From Candidatus Thiodiazotropha sp. (ex Codakia rugifera) (GTDB lineage: Bacteria; Pseudomonadota; Gammaproteobacteria; Chromatiales; Chromatiaceae): a stretch of 64,000 bases of DNA. The stretch spans positions 124,001 through 188,000 of the forward strand of contig JAHXHN010000003.1 of assembly GCA_025656675.1 (NCBI GenBank). Reading direction: 5' to 3'. Position 1 is the first letter of the stretch; each line of letters starts with the position of its first letter. Positions 9,226-18,692 of this stretch are shown here, piece by piece. The notes under the pieces were generated by a model, which did no database searches, had not been told where the DNA came from, and was given only the letters and a program-made list of their open reading frames with translations. Position numbers and translations under genes: made by a program.

Positions 9226-10059
9226 TTACTGCTTTGAAGCATCCGGCCATTCGCAGTCAGCATTGACACAAGCCAATACCGCTTTCCATACCTTCTCCCA
9301 ACAACAGGCATGGGTAAAACCCTCTAACAGGATGAACTGGCTGCTTGACTGATTTTCCAGTGCCTCTCGAATAATCTGTGGAGGTATATTTTTATCCTTT
9401 CCCCCTGCCAAATGGTACTGCCGGATGCCGATTGGCAGGGTCTGCATCGATTTGGGGTTTAACGAGCCGTGAAGGGGATCATAATTGTGATAGCTGGCCC
9501 AGGCTTCGATATCCAGATTTCCAGCCAAGGAGACGACGGTACGGGTCTCAGGAAACCTTTGAGCCAACAACATGGCTAGTCCACCCCCTCCGCTGAAGCC
9601 AAATATTTTCAGTGTCGAATAGTCCAAATCATCCATCACGCCACGCAGTGCCAGCGCCATACTGTCGACCACCTGGGATGAGTAACGTGCTGAGGTCCAG
9701 AGTGCCGGAATACAGGGAGACTGACTGGACTGGCCGTGATAACAGGGACGTCCCAGATAGATACTGGGTGCTGTATCCAACGCCATCAGCTCCAATCCCA
9801 CTGGATTGCGTGGTGTAGGGTCCTGAGCAACCAAAAATCCACCAATCCACGGTGTGCCATCCCCACCCAGGTAGACGTGTAGTGTGGATGATGTTTGCTG
9901 CTCATCATTATTGAATATGACATGGGTAAATCCCTTACCTGTAATCTCAGCTCTGTGGAAGCCGTACGCCTCTGCTACTTGGTCAAATCGAACACTCGGA
10001 GTCGTGCAAGCCGTGAGTAAAAGCGATGTTGCAATGCAAAAAAATAGTGAATATGTCAT
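9226..10059 (-). CDS. putative lipoprotein alpha/beta-hydrolase
   Basis: The protein has 277 residues. The N-terminus SLFFCIATSLLLTACTT is a lipoprotein signal with lipobox LTAC (Cys18). The core contains the nucleophile elbow GFSGGG followed by AMLLAQRFPETRTVVSLAGNLD, and a late FTHACCW segment that may carry the catalytic histidine. This fits an alpha/beta-hydrolase of the dienelactone-hydrolase or esterase type acting in the periplasm. The substrate is unknown. The gene converges on the kinase gene and is head-to-head with the caspase-domain gene, with only about 85 bases between the proposed starts, so they may share a control region. Confidence 0.7.
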   Translation of the reverse strand: MTYSLFFCIATSLLLTACTTPSVRFDQVAEAYGFHRAEITGKGFTHVIFNNDEQQTSSTLHVYLGGDGTPWIGGFLVAQDPTPRNPVGLELMALDTAPSIYLGRPCYHGQSSQSPCIPALWTSARYSSQVVDSMALALRGVMDDLDYSTLKIFGFSGGGGLAMLLAQRFPETRTVVSLAGNLDIEAWASYHNYDPLHGSLNPKSMQTLPIGIRQYHLAGGKDKNIPPQIIREALENQSSSQFILLEGFTHACCWEKVWKAVLACVNADCEWPDASKQ

Positions 10060-10143
10060 AGATAGTGTTGTTAGGCGTTTCCACGGGGATGTGAATTGTC
10101 TATCCTTATTCGAGAGGCTGAACTCACCGTATTGGGATATACC

Positions 10144-13100
10144 ATGTTACATCTTCATTCAAGGAAGCAAACGCTTCATATCAAACCCCTGCCTATGATT
10201 GCCAGCACAATCCTGGCGGCCTTTATATCACTAGCCGGGTGTCAGTCTCAGACTACCCGACAGCTGACAGGCGATGCTACGGCTCCGGTTGCGGGCAATT
10301 CAGACAAGTTTCTGATTATCGACTGCCTGCTTCCGGGGCAGGTACGTAAGTTGGGGTCGAATATGACCTACATATCACCAAGAAGGCCGGTTAAAACGAC
10401 CGCCTCAGCGTGTGAGATCCGTGGCGGTGAATACGTGGCCTTTGATCGGGCGGACTATAGAACCTCCCTGCATGTCTGGCTACCTCAGGCACAGGAAGGC
10501 GACCCCATTGCTCAGAATTATGTAGGTGAGATCTACGAAAAGGGTCTGGGCATCCAACCCGATTACGCTACGGCTGCTGCCTGGTACGGCAAGGCTGCCG
10601 ACCAGGGTAACTCAAGAGCACGTATCAACCTGGGTTTTCTCTATGAAAAGGGACTGGGTGTCGAAAAGGATCTGTCGCAAGCACTCAACTGGTACCGCAA
10701 GGCATCCGGGCTGGAGGACGATAATCTTCAGTTTTCCTCATCTGTCGAGATCTCTAAGGCAGAACGTAACGAGCTTCGTCTGCTTAAACAGGAGAGACAG
10801 CAGCAGAAATCTGAAACAGAGAGCCTGCGCCGGCAACTCAAAAACACCAGCGGGCAATTGAAGTCTGAGCGGTCAAAACTCACCAAAGCGGAGCAACGAC
10901 TGAGCAACCTTCGACAAACGTTAAACAGCCAGGCCCCTATGATTTCATCGGCTACAGTATCCACATCGACCGGGCCGGCACTGAAACAACTCAAGCGCAA
11001 GCTTATCAACAGCGAAAAAAGTGCCCAGCAACAACGCAACCAGATCGCAGCCTTGGAAAAGGCCTTCACTGACCAACAGACACAAATGGAGGGTGCACTT
11101 AAACAATCCCAGCAAGAGACGGTTCAGCAGCGAAAACAGGCGGCACTTCTTCGTCGAAAACTTGATGAAACCAACCAGCAATTGTTGAGTGAGAAGAGGT
11201 CTCTGGCCACGACCGAGACAGAACTCACTGCACTACGCGTGGAATTGAACCGTAGGGAGAATCTCTCCAAGGTTTCGAGAGACAAGGGTTTGAAGCAACT
11301 GCAGACTCAACTGGCAGAACAGGAAAAGATAGTACTCACTCAACAACGTAAGATTGTCGATCTTGAATCTTCCTTTACCGCTCAACAGTCTGAGATGAGT
11401 GAATCATTACGACTGTCGGCTCAGGAAAATGCCCAGTTGCAGGAGGAGCTCAAGGTCCAGACAAGTAAAGCGAGTCAACTGAAACAGAAACTCGATCAGG
11501 TACAAACTGAACTCTCTCTGGCTGACCAGGAGATTGGCAAGAGCCGCCCTGAGCTTGCAGAACAACGCAAACAGCTTGCGCTGGCACAAAAGTCACTCAC
11601 TGAAGCAACCAGCAACACCCTATCCCTGGAACAGGAAGTGGTACGTTTGCAAAGTGAATTGGAGCATCGTGAAAGCAGCATGGGTCAGCAGGGCCTGGCG
11701 GTTACAAAACTCAGACAGCAATTGAGTGAGTATCAGCAACGCCTGCAGATGATTGAACAGGATAAGAGCACCACTCAATCCGCACTGAAGAGTGATGTGG
11801 CAAAAAGAGAACAGCAAATTGCAGATCTGCGTCAGAAGCTGCAGCAAACTCAACAACAGCTCGACATTAATCAAGAGCAGCTTGGTAAACTCAATCCTGA
11901 TCTGGCCCGTCAGCAGACAATCCTACGACAAACGCAGAAAGAGCTGGTCGCTACCAAGACGGCTGCCGCAAGAAAAGAGAGTGAGGTCAGGAAACTGCGC
12001 AAGGCCGAGCAGAAATATCTTGATGAGATTCAGGCACAGCAGATAAAGATCGATCGCTTCCAGGCTGAAGCCCTCAGATACAGGACTCAGTTAGCCGATC
12101 TGCGGGCACGTAAACAGACCGCATCCCTATCAGGGCCAAGCATAGAAATCATCGATCCTCCGGTTGCACTTACCCGTGGCATTCCCAGTATCCGCTTGAG
12201 ATCGGCAGCAAAAGAGCGACTGATTACCGGTAAGGTGGTTGCCCCGGCAGGCCTGCTCTCCTTCACAGTAAACGACAAAACTGAAAAGCCTGATGAACTG
12301 GGTATCTTTGCAACCAGTGTCAAGGTAGATGATGAACAGACTCCGGTGAAGATGGTCGCTGTCGACAAGAAAGGACAACATACCAGCCTGGAGTTTCTAT
12401 TGATTCCAAAGCTTCGCTATGCTTCAAGAGCGAAAGATCTGCCCCAGTCAGCCAGCAACTCACAGATGTCGGCTAGAAGAATGGCTGGTAAAGTGGATTT
12501 TGGCAATTACCATGCACTGGTAATCGGAAACAACCAGTATAAGCACTTTCCCAACTTGGTCAGTGCCAGTGTCGATGCTCAAAAAACTGCCGATCTGCTG
12601 AGCAGCAAATACGGTTTCGAGACAACAACACTGATTGATGCCACCCGTTATGACATGCTCTCCGCTCTCAATGAATTGCGGGAGAAGATGACTGAAAATG
12701 ACAACCTGCTGATCTATTATGCTGGGCATGGTGAATTGGATAGAGTAAATCTGCGCGGCTATTGGTTACCTGTGGATGCTGAACCTAACAGCACCGCCAA
12801 TTGGATCTCGAATATCGCCATTACGGATATCCTGAACGCCATGTCTGCAAAACATATCCTGGTGGTTGCGGATTCTTGCTATTCTGGTTCGCTGACCCGC
12901 TCATCCATGGCACGACTGGATGCCGGTATGTCAGATGAGGTAAAGACCAAATGGTTGAAGGTCATGGCCAAGACCCGCTCTCGCACAGTATTGACCTCGG
13001 GTGGACTTAAGCCTGTACTCGATCAGGGTGGAGGCCAACACTCCGTGTTCGCCAAATCATTTCTTAAGACGTTAACGGAAAATGATACTATCCTTGAGGC

Positions 13101-13239
13101 CTATAAACTGTTCCGTGGTCTGGCCAAAGAGGTTCAGTTGACAGCTTCTAAATTTGGTATCGATCAGATCCCGGAGTATGCACCTATCAAACATGGCGGG
13201 CATGAAGCAGGCGAATTCTTTTTTATACCGCAAGGTTGA
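10144..13239 (+). CDS. Sel1-repeat, coiled-coil, caspase-like (C14) lipoprotein
   Basis: I prefer ATG 10144 (1031 residues) over the upstream ATG 10096, because it puts the lipobox SLAGC near residue 33. Two Sel1 repeats follow (IYEKGLGIQPDYATAAAWYGKA and FLYEKGLGVEKDLSQALNWYRKA), then about 450 residues of Gln/Lys/Glu-rich coiled coil. A short Ig-like domain comes next, and then a caspase-like peptidase domain of about 230 residues. The catalytic dyad looks intact: His in YYAGHGE (codon 12727-12729) and Cys in VADSCYSGS (codon 12877-12879). Bacterial orthocaspases cleave after basic residues and often serve in stress or cell-death responses; the role here is unknown. A lipid-anchored caspase behind a long coiled coil implies a tethered envelope protease. 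Confidence 0.85.
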   Translation: MLHLHSRKQTLHIKPLPMIASTILAAFISLAGCQSQTTRQLTGDATAPVAGNSDKFLIIDCLLPGQVRKLGSNMTYISPRRPVKTTASACEIRGGEYVAFDRADYRTSLHVWLPQAQEGDPIAQNYVGEIYEKGLGIQPDYATAAAWYGKAADQGNSRARINLGFLYEKGLGVEKDLSQALNWYRKASGLEDDNLQFSSSVEISKAERNELRLLKQERQQQKSETESLRRQLKNTSGQLKSERSKLTKAEQRLSNLRQTLNSQAPMISSATVSTSTGPALKQLKRKLINSEKSAQQQRNQIAALEKAFTDQQTQMEGALKQSQQETVQQRKQAALLRRKLDETNQQLLSEKRSLATTETELTALRVELNRRENLSKVSRDKGLKQLQTQLAEQEKIVLTQQRKIVDLESSFTAQQSEMSESLRLSAQENAQLQEELKVQTSKASQLKQKLDQVQTELSLADQEIGKSRPELAEQRKQLALAQKSLTEATSNTLSLEQEVVRLQSELEHRESSMGQQGLAVTKLRQQLSEYQQRLQMIEQDKSTTQSALKSDVAKREQQIADLRQKLQQTQQQLDINQEQLGKLNPDLARQQTILRQTQKELVATKTAAARKESEVRKLRKAEQKYLDEIQAQQIKIDRFQAEALRYRTQLADLRARKQTASLSGPSIEIIDPPVALTRGIPSIRLRSAAKERLITGKVVAPAGLLSFTVNDKTEKPDELGIFATSVKVDDEQTPVKMVAVDKKGQHTSLEFLLIPKLRYASRAKDLPQSASNSQMSARRMAGKVDFGNYHALVIGNNQYKHFPNLVSASVDAQKTADLLSSKYGFETTTLIDATRYDMLSALNELREKMTENDNLLIYYAGHGELDRVNLRGYWLPVDAEPNSTANWISNIAITDILNAMSAKHILVVADSCYSGSLTRSSMARLDAGMSDEVKTKWLKVMAKTRSRTVLTSGGLKPVLDQGGGQHSVFAKSFLKTLTENDTILEAYKLFRGLAKEVQLTASKFGIDQIPEYAPIKHGGHEAGEFFFIPQG

Positions 13240-13289
13240 TCGCTCTACTGGCTTACAACAGACAACAAAATATATAAAATCGGGGAGAA

Positions 13290-15971
13290 TTGACTATGGT
13301 TCACTGTAGGAAAGCCACACGCTATCCCAGGCTGATTTTTAAATCACTACAATATTTCTCAGCATTGGTGCTTGCACTCTTCTCAGTGAGCGCTTCAGCC
13401 GTGTTTACTGTTACACCTACTACAGTTGACTTTGGCGGTATTGGTGTTGGCACTGACAGCGGAGTCATCACTGTCACTTTTAACAATACGAATACAGGAT
13501 CAGCCATAGATTTTTCATCGATTTCAGCGACTGGCAATTTTAGTATTGCTCATAATTGTCCAACATTCCCAACACTGCTCGATGAACTCACTAGCTGTTC
13601 TATAGACGTAACATTTTCACCCCTTTCTTCAGGCGCGTTATCGGGTACTCTAACAATTGCTGGTCATGACCATTCCATTATTTTAGGTGCAGGCTTTCTT
13701 CCGTTTACAACGACGGTATCACTATCAGGAACCGGTCTGACAGGAGATCTGTCCATTGATTCCAATGGGGTGGATTTAGGTTCCATACCACTAGGTGCAA
13801 CGAGCAGTCCAGTCCCTGTTGCCCTCTCAAATCCAGGTAATGCAGCAGTCAATATCAGTGCAATAACCACCACAGCACCCTTCACTCAAACCAACGATTG
13901 TCCCGGTCTTCTTGCAGCGGCCGGTAGCTGCACCATTATGGTCAGTGCCGCGCCAGGTTCATTGGGGACACTCTCTGGATCGTTAACTGCCAGCGGTATA
14001 GGCCCACAAGGTACAACCAGCCAAAGTGTATCCCTCAACGCAACGGCAGTTGGAGCAGTGCTATCCTCTTCGCCTACCAGCATAAGTTTCCCCGACACCC
14101 CCGTAAATGCCACCAGTAGCCCACAAACTTTAACCCTACGTAATCAGGGCAATACAACACTGCAGGCACTATCGGTATCAACGGCCGGTGATTTCATGCA
14201 AACCAATGACTGTCCAGCTGCTCTTAATCCAAATCTGAGTTGTACAATCTCAGTCACTGCATCACCCTCAACCCAGGGTGATTTGACAGGTTCGGTGGAG
14301 ATAAATGGCACCAGTTCAGGCTTGGCTGTTGTCCATACTGTACCGCTCAATGTGTCAGCCACTGTTGGAGAACTGGGCATTTCAGATACACAGCTCACTT
14401 TTGCAGAATTGGGTGTCAACGCCTCGAGCAACCCTCAAGCTGTGACTATCAGCAATCAGGGTAGTGCACCGCTACAGATCAATTCGATTACAACCGAAGG
14501 CGATTTCACACAAACCAACGATTGTGGCGTTGAGATTGATGCGGGAGGCAGTTGTACCGCCCAGGTTGTTTTTGCCCCTCAATCCTCGGGTCCACAGACA
14601 GGTGCTTTGAACATCGATACCAGTAGCGGCATGACTACTATTGTACTCTCAGGCACTGGTGAAGCATCTCCTGGTAATCCCGTTGCTGGCCTACTCAGGC
14701 CCTACACCGGCGACAATCCCAATGTCATCTCCACCAGTGAGGTCATTGGCGAGGCCTGTCCGAGTGGACGAATCAGTGCGCGCATGCAGGAAGACTGTAA
14801 TGCCGTTGTAGGGGCTGCGATTGATGGTGATTCCGGCACCCGCACCGCTCTGTTTCAAATTACCCCCGAACCGGCTACCAAAGCAAACAATACAACCCGC
14901 CAAGGCGGAGAGACTCAGACAAGAAATATTGGATCGCGTATCACAGCCCTGCGTGCAGGTGCCAGAGGTCTCTCATTTAAGGGACTTGACCTGCAGATCG
15001 ATGATCAGAATCTGCCCATAGAGATGCTGGTACAAGCCTATAAGGATGGCCGTCGTCACGGTGGTGGCGCAAGTGCTGACAATCCTTTATTGGCTTCGAG
15101 ACTTGGGGTGTTTATTACCGGTGATATAGCTACCGGCAGTAAGGATGAGACAGATTTGGAGTCCGGTCTCGATTTCGATACCTATGGCATTACCATCGGT
15201 GTCGACTACAGAATCACCGACCAGTTTATTCTAGGTGGTGCTGTTGGCTATATCGATACCGATGCAGAGTTGGAGAATGATGGTGGCGATCTGGATACCC
15301 AAGGCGTCAGTCTGAGCCTGTATGGCACCTACTACAGTGAACAGAACTTCTTTGTGGATTTCTCCGCCACCTACGGATCAAATGATTTTGATCAAAAACG
15401 CCATATCGTCTACCAACTCGCCGGCATGCCGAGTGTCAATCAGGCGTTGAAGGCCGATTATGACGGTGATATGACCAGCCTGTTCATCGGTTCCGGCTAT
15501 GACTTCAACCAAGGTGTCTGGACCTTTGGACCTCGAGCCGATCTGGAGTATGTCAAATCGGATGTGGATGGCTTTACGGAAGAGATTTCCGATCCTTCTG
15601 CCCCTGGTGGTGGATGGGCCACCCGTATCGGCGGAACCGATCAACGCTGGTTGACCCTCAACTTAGGTGGCAAGGTCTCCTACACGCACGGTGCGGACTG
15701 GGGTGTACTGATCCCCTATGCCAGACTCGATTGGCTACATGAGTTCAAGGATGATTCACAGGTCATCACTGCCCACTTTGTCAGTGATCCTGCCGGTAAT
15801 GCCATTCAGGTCGAGACAGACAATCCTGACCGGGATTATCTGCGATTGCGATTCGGCACTTCGGCACAGTTCCAGAACGGTGTGGTGGGCTTTATCGACT
15901 TTGGCACTATTCTCGCCCATAGCGACTGGAGCGCACATACCATCAGTGCTGGACTGCGCATGGCATTCTAG
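13290..15971 (+). CDS. choice-of-anchor-D repeat autotransporter-like protein, copy 1
   Basis: This 893-residue protein has a signal peptide (ALVLALFSVSASA). Four ASPM-SPD2-Hydin/choice-of-anchor-D modules of about 105 residues follow, each beginning with a pattern like xFGxIxxGxxS and ending with xLSGTG. After a linker comes an autotransporter-type beta-barrel from about residue 590 to the C-terminal phenylalanine (SAGLRMAF). Paired cysteines near the end of each module (TNDCP and SCTI) are regularly spaced. The protein probably displays its Ig-like repeats at the surface. The DNA from 14715 onward is identical to copy 2 apart from one synonymous change. The ribosome site GGGGAGAATT is shared with copy 2. 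Confidence 0.85.
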   Translation: MTMVHCRKATRYPRLIFKSLQYFSALVLALFSVSASAVFTVTPTTVDFGGIGVGTDSGVITVTFNNTNTGSAIDFSSISATGNFSIAHNCPTFPTLLDELTSCSIDVTFSPLSSGALSGTLTIAGHDHSIILGAGFLPFTTTVSLSGTGLTGDLSIDSNGVDLGSIPLGATSSPVPVALSNPGNAAVNISAITTTAPFTQTNDCPGLLAAAGSCTIMVSAAPGSLGTLSGSLTASGIGPQGTTSQSVSLNATAVGAVLSSSPTSISFPDTPVNATSSPQTLTLRNQGNTTLQALSVSTAGDFMQTNDCPAALNPNLSCTISVTASPSTQGDLTGSVEINGTSSGLAVVHTVPLNVSATVGELGISDTQLTFAELGVNASSNPQAVTISNQGSAPLQINSITTEGDFTQTNDCGVEIDAGGSCTAQVVFAPQSSGPQTGALNIDTSSGMTTIVLSGTGEASPGNPVAGLLRPYTGDNPNVISTSEVIGEACPSGRISARMQEDCNAVVGAAIDGDSGTRTALFQITPEPATKANNTTRQGGETQTRNIGSRITALRAGARGLSFKGLDLQIDDQNLPIEMLVQAYKDGRRHGGGASADNPLLASRLGVFITGDIATGSKDETDLESGLDFDTYGITIGVDYRITDQFILGGAVGYIDTDAELENDGGDLDTQGVSLSLYGTYYSEQNFFVDFSATYGSNDFDQKRHIVYQLAGMPSVNQALKADYDGDMTSLFIGSGYDFNQGVWTFGPRADLEYVKSDVDGFTEEISDPSAPGGGWATRIGGTDQRWLTLNLGGKVSYTHGADWGVLIPYARLDWLHEFKDDSQVITAHFVSDPAGNAIQVETDNPDRDYLRLRFGTSAQFQNGVVGFIDFGTILAHSDWSAHTISAGLRMAF

Positions 15972-16040
15972 GCGCGCCTGTCCGTGAATCGATTGATCTG
16001 TTGCGGACAAGTGCCTAGCCGGCGAGTTTATTGAGGAAAC
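14715..16040 (+). repeat. 1326-bp duplicated segment, copy A
   Basis: This segment is repeated at 17367-18692 (offset 2652). I found a single difference, G at 14789 against A at 17441, a silent Gln codon change. It covers the linker, the whole beta-barrel, the stop codon and the first 26 bases of the 3' end of the YkgJ-like gene or remnant. Upstream of 14715 the two genes are similar but clearly diverged. Confidence 0.95.
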
Positions 16041-16224
16041 TATCCAGCAATGTGCCCTCTACCGTCTCCGTTCCAGCCTTGTTCAAAAAGCCGGAACGGA
16101 GACTGCCTGGATCTCGCGATAACTCAGCAGGCATATTAGGTAAATTGAACAGAACTGTTTTTTCCAAAAAGGGGCAAGAAAGAATCAGATTGGAATAGGC
16201 TATACCTAGCCTATTGCCCTGAGC
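16015..16224 (-). pseudogene. decayed remnant of YkgJ-family gene
   Basis: The minus strand matches two parts of the intact YkgJ-family gene at 18667-19440. The end at 16015-16040 encodes the same FLNKLAG terminus and stop. The stretch about 16125-16224 matches the codons for LRAIG, then diverged sequence including CSI and SCRE-like positions. In-frame TAG and TGA codons, frameshifts and an internal deletion break the frame. It is therefore a relic of a gene copy that was duplicated together with the upstream autotransporter gene. Confidence 0.8.
16064..16103. repeat. 11-bp perfect inverted repeat inside the remnant
   Basis: GTCTCCGTTCC at 16064-16074 is perfectly inverted at 16093-16103 with an 18-base loop. 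It lies where the YkgJ remnant has lost similarity to the intact gene, so it may mark an insertion or deletion scar or act as a terminator-like hairpin downstream of autotransporter copy 1. There is no T-run. Confidence 0.5.
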
Positions 16225-16268
16225 ATATAATTATCACTTGCGACAATATAATAAATAATCGGGGAGAA

Positions 16269-18623
16269 TTGAAAATGGTTTATTGCAGGAAGGACACTCA
16301 GCTACCCAGGCTGATATCAAAAACACTACAATATTTGTCTGCCTTACTGCTTACGCTCTTCTCGGTAAGTGCATTTGCAATATTTAGTGTGACACCAAAC
16401 ACTATCAATTTTGGCACCATCACAATTGGTAGTAGCAGTGGGGCCATGTCAGTAACTTTCACTAACAACAATACATCGGGCAATATTTCGTTTAGCTCGA
16501 TATCAGTGAGTGGGAATTTTAGTATTACCAATAACTGCCCAGTACTAACCCCCCCTTTGGCAGCAGGTACAAACTGTACTGTCGATGTGGTGTTTTCACC
16601 TCAGTCTACCGGCACTAACAGTGGCCAATTGACCTTTTCGGGGTCTGATGAAGGAATTGCCTTTACGACGACGGTAGCACTATCTGGTACTGGGCAATTG
16701 AACCTGATTGGTAACCTGTCTATTGTTCCCAATGCGTTGGATTTCGGCTCGATCCCGGTAGGCAGTTCCAGTAGCACGGTACCTGTTACTCTCTCCAGTT
16801 CGGGCAATGCATCTGTGAGTATCAGCGCAATCACTACCGCAGCTCCTTTCGCTCAAACCAACGATTGCCCCACCCTTCTAAGCGCAGGCAGCAGCTGTAC
16901 CATTATGGTCAGTACCACGCCAACATCGGCTGGGACACTCTCAGGTTCTTTAACTGCCAGTGGCACAGGTCCACAAGGAGCTATCAACCAAAGCATCCCT
17001 CTCAGTGTGTTAGCCACTGCAGGAGAACTGGCCGTTTCTGACACACAGCTCTCCTTTGCTGATTCGGGTGTCAATACATCGAGCGACCCCCAAATTGTGA
17101 CTATCAGCAATCAGGGTAATGCTCCTCTACAGATCAATTCAATTACAACCGAAGGTGATTTCACACAAACCAACGATTGTGGCGTTGAGATTGATGCGGG
17201 AGGCAGTTGTACCGCCCAGGTTATTTTCACCCCTCAATCCTCGGGTTCACAGACAGGCGCTTTGAGCATTGATACCGATATCGGCATAACCTCAATTGTG
17301 CTTTCAGGCACAGGTGAAGATACAAGCAGTTCTGTCACAATGATCCTCGAACCCTACACTGGTGGAAATCCCAATGTCATCTCCACCAGTGAGGTCATTG
17401 GCGAGGCCTGTCCGAGTGGACGAATCAGTGCGCGCATGCAAGAAGACTGTAATGCCGTTGTAGGGGCTGCGATTGATGGTGATTCCGGCACCCGCACCGC
17501 TCTGTTTCAAATTACCCCCGAACCGGCTACCAAAGCAAACAATACAACCCGCCAAGGCGGAGAGACTCAGACAAGAAATATTGGATCGCGTATCACAGCC
17601 CTGCGTGCAGGTGCCAGAGGTCTCTCATTTAAGGGACTTGACCTGCAGATCGATGATCAGAATCTGCCCATAGAGATGCTGGTACAAGCCTATAAGGATG
17701 GCCGTCGTCACGGTGGTGGCGCAAGTGCTGACAATCCTTTATTGGCTTCGAGACTTGGGGTGTTTATTACCGGTGATATAGCTACCGGCAGTAAGGATGA
17801 GACAGATTTGGAGTCCGGTCTCGATTTCGATACCTATGGCATTACCATCGGTGTCGACTACAGAATCACCGACCAGTTTATTCTAGGTGGTGCTGTTGGC
17901 TATATCGATACCGATGCAGAGTTGGAGAATGATGGTGGCGATCTGGATACCCAAGGCGTCAGTCTGAGCCTGTATGGCACCTACTACAGTGAACAGAACT
18001 TCTTTGTGGATTTCTCCGCCACCTACGGATCAAATGATTTTGATCAAAAACGCCATATCGTCTACCAACTCGCCGGCATGCCGAGTGTCAATCAGGCGTT
18101 GAAGGCCGATTATGACGGTGATATGACCAGCCTGTTCATCGGTTCCGGCTATGACTTCAACCAAGGTGTCTGGACCTTTGGACCTCGAGCCGATCTGGAG
18201 TATGTCAAATCGGATGTGGATGGCTTTACGGAAGAGATTTCCGATCCTTCTGCCCCTGGTGGTGGATGGGCCACCCGTATCGGCGGAACCGATCAACGCT
18301 GGTTGACCCTCAACTTAGGTGGCAAGGTCTCCTACACGCACGGTGCGGACTGGGGTGTACTGATCCCCTATGCCAGACTCGATTGGCTACATGAGTTCAA
18401 GGATGATTCACAGGTCATCACTGCCCACTTTGTCAGTGATCCTGCCGGTAATGCCATTCAGGTCGAGACAGACAATCCTGACCGGGATTATCTGCGATTG
18501 CGATTCGGCACTTCGGCACAGTTCCAGAACGGTGTGGTGGGCTTTATCGACTTTGGCACTATTCTCGCCCATAGCGACTGGAGCGCACATACCATCAGTG
18601 CTGGACTGCGCATGGCATTCTAG
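16269..18623 (+). CDS. choice-of-anchor-D repeat autotransporter-like protein, copy 2
   Basis: This 784-residue paralogue of the preceding gene has a related signal peptide (LLLTLFSVSAFA) and three choice-of-anchor-D modules instead of four. The third module of copy 1 has no counterpart here, which accounts for the 109-residue length difference. The linker and barrel protein sequence is the same as in copy 1, ending SAGLRMAF. The first modules differ at many positions, whereas the last module is much closer to copy 1. It probably presents a shorter stalk of Ig-like modules at the surface. The gene is preceded by GGGGAGAATT as in copy 1. Confidence 0.85.
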   Translation: MKMVYCRKDTQLPRLISKTLQYLSALLLTLFSVSAFAIFSVTPNTINFGTITIGSSSGAMSVTFTNNNTSGNISFSSISVSGNFSITNNCPVLTPPLAAGTNCTVDVVFSPQSTGTNSGQLTFSGSDEGIAFTTTVALSGTGQLNLIGNLSIVPNALDFGSIPVGSSSSTVPVTLSSSGNASVSISAITTAAPFAQTNDCPTLLSAGSSCTIMVSTTPTSAGTLSGSLTASGTGPQGAINQSIPLSVLATAGELAVSDTQLSFADSGVNTSSDPQIVTISNQGNAPLQINSITTEGDFTQTNDCGVEIDAGGSCTAQVIFTPQSSGSQTGALSIDTDIGITSIVLSGTGEDTSSSVTMILEPYTGGNPNVISTSEVIGEACPSGRISARMQEDCNAVVGAAIDGDSGTRTALFQITPEPATKANNTTRQGGETQTRNIGSRITALRAGARGLSFKGLDLQIDDQNLPIEMLVQAYKDGRRHGGGASADNPLLASRLGVFITGDIATGSKDETDLESGLDFDTYGITIGVDYRITDQFILGGAVGYIDTDAELENDGGDLDTQGVSLSLYGTYYSEQNFFVDFSATYGSNDFDQKRHIVYQLAGMPSVNQALKADYDGDMTSLFIGSGYDFNQGVWTFGPRADLEYVKSDVDGFTEEISDPSAPGGGWATRIGGTDQRWLTLNLGGKVSYTHGADWGVLIPYARLDWLHEFKDDSQVITAHFVSDPAGNAIQVETDNPDRDYLRLRFGTSAQFQNGVVGFIDFGTILAHSDWSAHTISAGLRMAF

Positions 18624-18692
18624 GCGCGCCTGTCCGTGAATCGATTGATCTGTTGCGGACAAGTGCCTAGCCGGCGAGTTTATTGAGGAAAC
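17367..18692 (+). repeat. 1326-bp duplicated segment, copy B
   Basis: This is the second copy of the segment at 14715-16040, with one silent base difference. Its right end lies inside the 3' end of the intact minus-strand YkgJ-family gene, which shows that the duplication unit crossed a convergent gene junction. Confidence 0.95.

Noticed and set aside
15972-16010. Terminator from TGTCCG...CGGACA after the autotransporter stop
   Set aside because: The six-base stem has a 19-base loop and no T-run.
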